From the NCBI GenBank assembly GCA_041745535.1, contig JBGTIS010000181.1, forward strand, positions 1 to 5,724: 5,724 nucleotides of DNA, read 5' to 3'. The notes below the pieces were generated by a model. That model did not search any database and had not been told where the DNA came from. It was given only the letters and a program-made list of their open reading frames with translations. The position numbers were made by a program, and so were the translations under genes. Shown one piece after another: positions 1 to 5,724 of the stretch. Numbering within the stretch: position 1 is the stretch's first letter; every line of letters begins with the position of its first letter. Origin of the DNA: JBGTIS01 sp041745535 (GTDB lineage Bacteria; Bacteroidota; Bacteroidia; Cytophagales; Cyclobacteriaceae).

Positions 1-353
1 ACAACCGGGAATGGTGGAAAACGCTGCAATTGAATGGAAAGCGGAAAAAGGGGTATGCCGATTGGATCGATCAGGCCAATACGTTTTACAGCCATGCCCC
101 AGCCGTAGTGCAGGAATTTAAAAAGTTCAATATCACGCAGGCCGATCTGGATAAAGGTAAAACTTTGACCCAGGCCGTAGCCGCTGCCTTTGCCCGACAG
201 AAAATAGAAACCAGTCTGGCCCAGCAGGCCACCCAGCAACGGGATGCCGCCCTGGAAGCACTGCACAATTGGATGAGCGACTTCATGTCCATTGCCCGTG
301 TGGCATTGAAAGAACATCCACAGCAACTGGAATTGCTGGGCGTGATTGTTTAA
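1..353 (+). CDS. C-terminal part of a helical hypothetical protein (5' end outside window)
   Basis: The reading frame is open from base 3 to the TAA at 351-353, giving 116 visible residues. A TTG at base 30 lies in the frame, but codons before it (including Asn-Arg-Glu-Trp-Trp-Lys) read as continuous protein, so the gene most likely starts left of the window. The visible part is rich in Ala, Gln, Lys and Leu, has no signal peptide or membrane segment, and looks like three or four amphipathic helices. These end in a Trp-Met-Ser-Asp-Phe segment, an Ala-Arg-Val-Ala-Leu helix and a hydrophobic tail (LLGVIV). I recall similar uncharacterised proteins of Bacteroidota with this type of C-terminus, but can name no domain or function. 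A weak terminator hairpin follows 28 bases after the stop. It converges on the oxidoreductase gene. Confidence 0.75.
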   Translation, partial: NREWWKTLQLNGKRKKGYADWIDQANTFYSHAPAVVQEFKKFNITQADLDKGKTLTQAVAAAFARQKIETSLAQQATQQRDAALEALHNWMSDFMSIARVALKEHPQQLELLGVIV

Positions 354-381
354 TCCGGCAAATTCTTTTGATGTTATTGGC

Positions 382-417
382 TAAAGGGAGATAAGGCCTG
401 GCTTTAATTTCCCTTTA
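382..417 (+). terminator. Possible terminator stem-loop
   Basis: Bases 382-389 (TAAAGGGA) pair perfectly with 410-417 (TCCCTTTA). Inside the 20-base loop, a smaller AAG(G)CC / GGCTT helix can stack with one bulged G. It begins 28 bases after the stop of the upstream gene and would suit as its 3' end. It lacks a clean T-tract on the + strand, so it may act only as an RNA-stabilising or weakly terminating hairpin. Confidence 0.35.
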
Positions 418-495
418 TCATACTTCGCACTTCCTTTATCCCTGAACCCATCCCACTATTCGGCTGATGACGGTGCGCGTTGGTTGTCATTACCT

Positions 496-544
496 CGTCA
501 TAACGAGAGACCAAGGCAAGGCCTTGGGACCGACGTTATCTGGT
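496..544 (+). repeat. 49-bp hairpin repeat, copy 1
   Basis: This copy begins CGTCATAACGAG and ends TTATCTGGT. In its centre, 512-517 (CAAGGC) pairs with 521-526 (GCCTTG) around the loop AAG, and a further C511-G527 pair extends the stem. Compared with the reverse complement of copy 2, both are 49 bp long with no gaps and 28 of 49 positions agree. The agreement is concentrated in the first 15 and last 12 bases. Confidence 0.65.
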
Positions 545-597
545 AAACCTGTCGCCTGCCGCTTCCCTGTATTTTGTTAACCAATGCGCACAAGTGA

Positions 598-646
598 ACC
601 AGATAGCTTTGGGTTCCGTCGTTCCGACGGCTCCCTCGCTATGACG
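598..646 (-). repeat. 49-bp hairpin repeat, copy 2 (inverted)
   Basis: Read on the - strand it begins CGTCATAGCGAG and ends CTATCTGGT, matching the ends of copy 1. Its hairpin is at exactly the same internal offset (stem 616-621 CCGTCG with 625-630 CGACGG, 3-base loop), yet five of the six base pairs differ from copy 1 on both sides. The resemblance of its first bases to the CGTCAT(N)GCGAG repeats I recall as common between Bacteroidota genes is from memory and unverified. Confidence 0.65.
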
Positions 647-671
647 TGCGCGTTTTTGGCTGTAGGAATAA

Positions 672-2360
<1,689 letters not shown>

Positions 2361-2628
2361 AATAAAGGTCAGATAGGATTGATTATTAAACTTTCGGTTT
2401 GTGTTGGGAATAATTGTCCTTCGATGCGCAAGGGTATGGTATGTTAATTATTCATCATCCGCGGAATTAGGGAGTTAATACTTTTTTTGCTTTCAGCATA
2501 GAGAAACAATTATTCTGTTCTAAATAATTTAAATAATTTTTTAAATGCAAACTCCCCTGCTATATAATTCATAAAAACTTCCTGAAATTTTAATTATATA
2601 TTTAGAAATTAATAATTCGCGAAGTTAC

Positions 2629-2766
2629 ATGTTCAGTAATAGTTTGTTTATTACATATAATTTTTGTTTAATACGGCGTTATCCCATTACTAATTTCAGG
2701 TTCAGCAAATTTTCGTATAAATATTGCAGAGGAATTCCCGGCCGGTTGGCTTTCAGCTTCATTTGA
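2629..2766 (+). CDS. Doubtful 45-residue small ORF ending at a terminator-like hairpin
   Basis: An ATG at 2629 opens a frame of 45 codons ending in TGA at 2764-2766. The predicted peptide is rich in Phe, Tyr, Ser and Arg with no recognisable domain or signal, as expected from translating AT-rich noise. The one reason to list it is position: its stop codon is the first three bases of a hairpin followed by seven Ts, the layout of a small gene with an intrinsic terminator. No ribosome-binding site is clear. It overlaps the weak - strand ORF, and at most one is likely real. Confidence 0.15.
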   Translation: MFSNSLFITYNFCLIRRYPITNFRFSKFSYKYCRGIPGRLAFSFI

Positions 2767-2903
2767 CGTTCATACTTAATAACCGTCAGTTTTTTTATTA
2801 AGCAACAGGAACACATTAATGTGCCTGTTTTTGATTCATCATTTTTTAATACTAAGAAATACAATATGATAAAAAGTAAAAAAGCCATTTCATTAAAATA
2901 CAA
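2679..2903 (-). CDS. Doubtful small hypothetical ORF, possible membrane peptide
   Basis: The frame runs from a TTG at 2903 (74 codons), or more plausibly from an ATG at 2888 (69 codons), to TAA at 2679-2681. From the ATG the peptide opens with a hydrophobic stretch (MAFLLFIILYFLVL) that could span a membrane, then a Cys-containing segment and a basic C-terminal half (KLKANRPGIPLQYLYENLL). No family is recognised. Strong AT-richness can by itself produce such Phe/Leu/Ile-rich openings. The + strand hairpins at 2764-2829 lie inside it, and it begins almost back to back with the DUF3108-like gene. A decayed gene fragment is another possibility. Confidence 0.2.
   Translation of the reverse strand: MYFNEMAFLLFIILYFLVLKNDESKTGTLMCSCCLIKKLTVIKYERQMKLKANRPGIPLQYLYENLLNLKLVMG
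2764..2796 (+). terminator. Intrinsic-terminator-like hairpin with T7 tract
   Basis: TGACGTT (2764-2770) pairs with AACCGTCA (2781-2788) with one bulged C around a 10-base loop. After one G there are seven consecutive Ts (2790-2796). This is the classic form of a rho-independent terminator on the + strand. No annotated + strand gene lies upstream, so it implies either a short transcript from the AT-rich region or a leader terminator for the gene starting at 2906. Confidence 0.45.
2804..2829 (+). promoter_or_regulatory. 26-bp near-perfect palindrome
   Basis: AACAGG (2804-2809), a two-base AA interruption and CACATT (2812-2817) face AATGTG CCTGTT (2818-2829). The Ts continue to 2832. As RNA it forms a 10-bp stem (tetraloop TTAA, one AA bulge) and could be a second terminator in tandem with the one seven bases upstream. 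As DNA it could be the site of a dimeric regulator for the gene starting 77 bases downstream. The sequence does not decide between these. Confidence 0.4.
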
Positions 2904-2905
2904 CT

Positions 2906-3604
2906 TTGTTGATTAGGGGCGTCGGAAAGCGTGGGTTAGTGCTTCCTCAGCTAACCTTGTGCATATTCATACTGTGGACCCTGCCTTTAATGGCCCAGGA
3001 ATATACCTATTCTGAAACAACCAGTGGGGAAAGATTAATGGTAAACATCTCAAAAAGGCAAACCGAGCAAAGTCAATCCATAATTGAAATGAAGGGAATT
3101 TACCGCGATTCGCGTCATTATTTTGAACCTGACGGGTATACGGTAAGGTGGCAGCATAAAGATACCCAGCTGCTGCACGATTTCGATATCATCCGGGATA
3201 AAAACGATATCATTATCAAAGGGATGTTTAAAGGCGAAGCCATTCACAAAACCGTAAAGGTGGATGACAAATGCTGGATGAACAAAATAGACCAGGGTTT
3301 ATGCCCCTGGGTAAAATCCGATGAAGATGAAATTGTTTTCTGGATACTGAAACTATCTTCCGATTTGGATCCTATTAAATTTAAAGCGGAAAAAGTAGGC
3401 ACTGAAATGCTACAAACAAGTGCCGGAACTTTTTCTACCATAAAGGTAAAGCTGAGGCTGGATGGATTTCTGGTATCGCACCTTTGGTCTGCCTATTACT
3501 GGTATCGGGAAGCAGATGGAGTTTTTCTAAAATATGAAGGGGCCAGCGGTATGCCCGGCACCCCGGTTACCGTGATAGAATTGGAAAGTTTCGTCGGCCG
3601 GTAA
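2906..3604 (+). CDS. Exported DUF3108-like hypothetical protein
   Basis: 232 residues from a TTG at 2906, with an in-frame stop at 2894-2896 just upstream. A second TTG at 2909 or a GTG at 2939 (codon 12, with GGAAAG 10 bases before it) are alternative starts. The longer starts supply the basic residues (Arg4, Lys8, Arg9) before the hydrophobic core, and cleavage after Leu-Met-Ala30, leaving Gln31, fits a Sec signal peptidase I site. An ATG at codon 29 would remove the signal. The mature part looks all-beta. The segment about 158-213, with a Thr-Ser-Ala-Gly-Thr-Phe turn (171-176), a following Lys-Val strand and a Tyr-Tyr-Trp-Tyr element, resembles DUF3108-type periplasmic proteins; this match is by eye. 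Cys123 and Cys133 could form a disulfide. Function is unknown. The gene stands alone and ends 7 bp from the convergent DUF4302 gene. Confidence 0.75.
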   Translation: MLIRGVGKRGLVLPQLTLCIFILWTLPLMAQEYTYSETTSGERLMVNISKRQTEQSQSIIEMKGIYRDSRHYFEPDGYTVRWQHKDTQLLHDFDIIRDKNDIIIKGMFKGEAIHKTVKVDDKCWMNKIDQGLCPWVKSDEDEIVFWILKLSSDLDPIKFKAEKVGTEMLQTSAGTFSTIKVKLRLDGFLVSHLWSAYYWYREADGVFLKYEGASGMPGTPVTVIELESFVGR

Positions 3605-3611
3605 TTATTCT

Positions 3612-4970
3612 TTAATTCTGATTCACAAAGAAGTAAAATCCCCAACCATTGCAGGGATTGTAGAACTCGAACAATGTTTCAGAATACCGGTACACATGGG
3701 TATTATCATTTTCCGCGAAAAGGTCCAGGTATTTGTTCATGGCAGCGGTGTCAACTGTAACAGTAGTATCCCCAAAAAGTGTATAATCTGGCGCGAAGTC
3801 AAATTTGATCACATTGTTTTCTATGGTATAATCAAATTCCCGCAGGGCAAACGTAACGCTTGCATTGGGATTCTCAATTCTGAAACCCAGGGCGTTCAAG
3901 GGACCATTCTGCGTTTCGGTAAAATACAACTGCATGTCGGAAACCCCGATTATATCGGCTGCTACTTCATCCTGGGCCGATGATTTGTCTTTTTTCAGGA
4001 TATTTCTGATCGGGGCATTGAAAAAAGTATACAACTGATCAAAATCGGTGCCCTCCGGATCTAACAAACTGGTTTCCAAAACCACCGATTCGTTTGAGTC
4101 CAGCGTGCCGGTGTATTTGTACAGCGTAACCGTATCGGCACACAGGGTGGTAACCGTACTGGAAAAATCGTTCAGCCGGATAGCGGATACAGACACGGTG
4201 TTGCCCATAAAACTACCGGTAAGCGCATTGTCCAGTATAATGGTATTCCCATCAATGGTATATCCGCTTGAGAATTTTATTTTCTGTCCGTTTTGGGTAG
4301 TTGAGTTTTTGGAAATAAAATTAAAACTCAGTATTCTTCTGAAATCGTCCAGGCTAAAGTAAAGGGCCACATCTTTTTGAGTGTAACTCATTTTCAATAC
4401 AGAAGTCAGAGTAGGCACGCCTTCTGTCATTTTGCTAATATTGCCTGAAATAGCTGTTCCCAGCAAATTAACATCGCCAGGCGCTGCCTGCTGAAAAGCA
4501 ATTACGGTGGGTTGTCCCACATCCGATTTGCTGTTAAATACCAGGTCCCCAGCCTCGGTTTCGTTTACATAATTGAATTCAAATTCGGCACCGAAAGAAG
4601 CCTGATCCTGCTCAAACAAATAACTGAAGAAAGAATAATTTTCAAAAATAAGCTCCAGTCCCAACGAATTATCGATCCGATAGGTAATGGTTTGGTCAAA
4701 AAACTCACCATCATTTACCCCCAGGTCTGATTTGATATTCACATTATTCTCAGTGTCAAATTTCAGAATCACATTATAGGAACCAGATTCTGATTCAGGG
4801 CGGTATTTCAGCAGCCAGCCATTGGCCGGAGCGGCGAGCTTTTCCTTTAATGCCGCTGTGGCCTCTGCCGAACGGGTATCCGCATCTTTATCGAAGAGGC
4901 TCACGTCTTCATTATTACAGGAAATCAATAGCAATATGCCAAATACAAATACTAGTAAATTCGATCTCAT
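3612..4970 (-). CDS. DUF4302 domain lipoprotein, associated with SusC/SusD-type uptake loci
   Basis: This complete 452-residue protein has an ATG at 4970. Residues 1-18 are a lipoprotein signal with lipobox Leu-Ile-Ser-Cys18, followed by Asn-Asn-Glu-Asp, an acidic patch of the kind that directs Bacteroidota lipoproteins to the cell surface. The DUF4302 signature follows: an Arg-rich/Glu helix, Ala-Asn-Gly-Trp-Leu-Leu-Lys-Tyr at about 49-56, then a strand pattern of Lys-Phe-Asp...Val-Asn-Ile-Lys-Ser-Asp to about 84. The remainder is predominantly beta, ending in a Cys-Asn-Gly-Trp-Gly-Phe-Tyr strand. The family is known only from its genomic context with SusC/SusD pairs and the zinc metallohydrolase, and its biochemical role is not established. 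Its start lies one base after the upstream stop codon, so translation is probably coupled. No terminator fits in the 7 bp beyond its end. Confidence 0.88.
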   Translation of the reverse strand: MRSNLLVFVFGILLLISCNNEDVSLFDKDADTRSAEATAALKEKLAAPANGWLLKYRPESESGSYNVILKFDTENNVNIKSDLGVNDGEFFDQTITYRIDNSLGLELIFENYSFFSYLFEQDQASFGAEFEFNYVNETEAGDLVFNSKSDVGQPTVIAFQQAAPGDVNLLGTAISGNISKMTEGVPTLTSVLKMSYTQKDVALYFSLDDFRRILSFNFISKNSTTQNGQKIKFSSGYTIDGNTIILDNALTGSFMGNTVSVSAIRLNDFSSTVTTLCADTVTLYKYTGTLDSNESVVLETSLLDPEGTDFDQLYTFFNAPIRNILKKDKSSAQDEVAADIIGVSDMQLYFTETQNGPLNALGFRIENPNASVTFALREFDYTIENNVIKFDFAPDYTLFGDTTVTVDTAAMNKYLDLFAENDNTHVYRYSETLFEFYNPCNGWGFYFFVNQN

Positions 4971-4971
4971 T

Positions 4972-5724
4972 TTAATACTTTGCCTGAATTAATGCTCTAA
5001 CTTTTAATAGGTCTACGCCAGTGTTCTGCTCATAATGGGTTAATATGGCGTTCAGCTTTCTGCTGATCAGGGCCCTGCCTTCGTTGCGTTCCTCACAATC
5101 CTGGGTAGTACAGGGTTGCTGGTTGATAAATTTTTCATAAAAATCAGGAACATATAACACATGGGCTACCGTTTCGGCAAAATCTTCATTAAAAGAGCTG
5201 GTCGCATAAGGAGAAACAAATCCCCGGCGCAGGGCTTCGTCATCGGTCAAGGTAAACCACGAACCGGATGAAGTATATCCCTGCGGCGATATCTGCTGAA
5301 AATTAGTGGGCAGGTTATAGCGCTGGTGTACGATGTGGGCAAACTCATGATAAATAGTACCCAGTTGCCTGTGTATCCATACTACATTGTCTTCTTCTAT
5401 GTTATTTACTTCCGTGAGGGTAATTCTGGCGCCGGCATCCGCTGTACCCAGCGTAACGGTGCCATCATTATTATAAATAAAAGAACCGATTAGCACCACC
5501 TCGGCAGGTACATGATTTTTAAAGAATTCCTCCCCATTCTCTACTTTTACAAAAGGATCGATCCAGAAGTTATTTAGAAAATTCAGCATGGGTTCTACCA
5601 CTTCCTTGCGGGGTGGGGTAACCCGCTTGGTAGGGTCTACATACCGGTCTACAAACCGATACCGCACCGCCACATCGTATTTCTCCGTAAAATTAACCCG
5701 GATATATTCATCAAGCGGATCGGT
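4972..5724 (-). CDS. Substrate import-associated zinc metallohydrolase lipoprotein (5' end outside window)
   Basis: The frame is open from the right edge to TAA at 4972-4974, giving 250 visible residues. A GTG at 5673 is internal: the 17 codons before it (Asp-Pro-Leu-Asp-Glu-Tyr-Ile-Arg...) continue the family pattern, so the signal peptide and true start lie beyond the window. The zinc site His-Glu-Phe-Ala-His (codons 5349 down to 5335) is followed by Ile-Val-His-Gln. About 50 residues later comes Asn-Glu-Asp-Phe-Ala-Glu, which carries the likely third, glutamate ligand. This HExxH...EDFAE layout and the companion DUF4302 gene match the family named for linkage to SusC/SusD import systems (TIGR04549). 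A cysteine pair (Cys-Thr-Thr-Gln-Asp-Cys) near the C-terminus may form a disulfide. It probably acts at the cell surface on an imported substrate, but peptidase activity and substrate are unproven. It is the upstream gene of the pair with DUF4302. Confidence 0.9.
   Translation of the reverse strand, partial: TDPLDEYIRVNFTEKYDVAVRYRFVDRYVDPTKRVTPPRKEVVEPMLNFLNNFWIDPFVKVENGEEFFKNHVPAEVVLIGSFIYNNDGTVTLGTADAGARITLTEVNNIEEDNVVWIHRQLGTIYHEFAHIVHQRYNLPTNFQQISPQGYTSSGSWFTLTDDEALRRGFVSPYATSSFNEDFAETVAHVLYVPDFYEKFINQQPCTTQDCEERNEGRALISRKLNAILTHYEQNTGVDLLKVRALIQAKY

Larger units (their letters stand above)
467..654. repeat. Composite inverted REP/BIME-like element
   Basis: Two 49-bp copies in opposite orientation (496-544 and 598-646) are separated by 53 bp. 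They are bracketed by near-identical direct sequences: ATGACGGTGCGCGTT at 467-481 and ATGACGTGCGCGTT at 641-654. A further inverted match links 474-488 (TGCGCGTTGGTTGTC) to 576-590 (reverse complement TGCGCATTGGTTAAC, 12 of 15 identical). The whole could fold into a cloverleaf: outer arms CGTCATA/TATGACG and inner arms TATCTGGT/ACCAGATA pair, and each copy carries its own short hairpin. No transposase lies nearby, so it would be non-autonomous, perhaps moved by a RAYT-type (TnpA-REP) enzyme elsewhere. That last point is inference. Confidence 0.6.
354..671. other. Convergent intergenic region with paired repeats
   Basis: This 318-bp gap lies between the 3' ends of two convergent genes and contains no credible ORF. 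It holds a stem-loop at 382-417 and a composite inverted repeat at about 467-654. A location between convergent genes, where no promoter is needed, is typical of REP/BIME-type elements in bacteria. Confidence 0.8.
2361..2905. other. AT-rich divergent intergenic region
   Basis: This 545-bp region lies between the start sites of the oxidoreductase (-) and the DUF3108-like gene (+), so it should hold both promoters. It is far more AT-rich than the flanking genes, especially 2500-2665, which includes a tandem AAATAATTT AAATAATTT near 2522-2539. I searched by eye for the Bacteroidota promoter pattern (TTTG, then TAnnTTTG) and found no exact, properly spaced match. The nearest is TATAATTTTTG at 2656-2666, whose upstream TTTG at 2643 is too close. 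A small hairpin GTAATA/TATTAC lies at 2636-2654. Two stronger stem-loops at 2764-2829 and two doubtful small ORFs are listed separately. Confidence 0.75.

Noticed and set aside
86..292. 68-codon - strand frame
   Set aside because: It is antisense to the helical protein gene, and its Ala/Ser/Cys/Arg-rich translation is typical of a shadow frame.
496..646. Start of a CRISPR array
   Set aside because: There are only two copies, they are in opposite orientation, and the sequence between them is not a regular spacer. An inverted REP-like pair fits better.
2656..2666. TATAATTTTTG as a promoter element
   Set aside because: The upstream TTTG is roughly 10 bases too close for the Bacteroidota consensus, and similar AT strings occur by chance throughout this stretch.
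3696..4730. Three + strand frames (3696-3983, 4048-4362, 4512-4730)
   Set aside because: They are antisense to the DUF4302 gene and their products show no family features.
5671..5673. GTG as the start of the metallohydrolase
   Set aside because: The frame stays open to the window edge with family-like residues before it, and starting here would leave a lipoprotein-family member without a signal peptide.

Overview
The window looks like chromosomal DNA from a member of the Bacteroidota. The evidence is a lipoprotein gene pair of the kind found with SusC/SusD nutrient-uptake loci (a HExxH zinc metallohydrolase followed by a DUF4302 protein), GTG and TTG starts without a clear Shine-Dalgarno sequence, lipoprotein signals with short acidic or polar stretches after the cysteine, and coding DNA of balanced composition separated by very AT-rich gaps. 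The genus cannot be fixed from the sequence.

Left part: the 3' end of a gene for a helical protein of unknown function (1-353, + strand) converges on a complete gene for an exported FAD-dependent oxidoreductase (672-2360, - strand). The gap between them (354-671) holds a possible terminator hairpin and a REP/BIME-like pair of inverted 49-bp elements. The two elements share their ends, but their central 6-bp hairpin stems differ in sequence while both still pair. This is the most interesting structure in the window.

Middle: 2361-2905 is a 545-bp AT-rich gap between two divergent genes, the oxidoreductase (-) and an exported DUF3108-like protein (2906-3604, +). It contains two hairpins in a row on the + strand, the first followed by seven Ts, and two weak overlapping small ORFs. 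This could be a small RNA or small-protein unit with its terminator, or a regulated leader of the downstream gene.

Right part: two tightly coupled - strand genes, the zinc metallohydrolase (cut by the right edge) and the DUF4302 lipoprotein, are separated by one base and form the distal end of an operon. In this family the SusC-like receptor and SusD-like lipoprotein are expected upstream, beyond base 5724. The DUF4302 gene ends 7 bp from the end of the convergent DUF3108-like gene. I see no complete undescribed enzymatic or defence system; the unusual signals are in the two intergenic regions.
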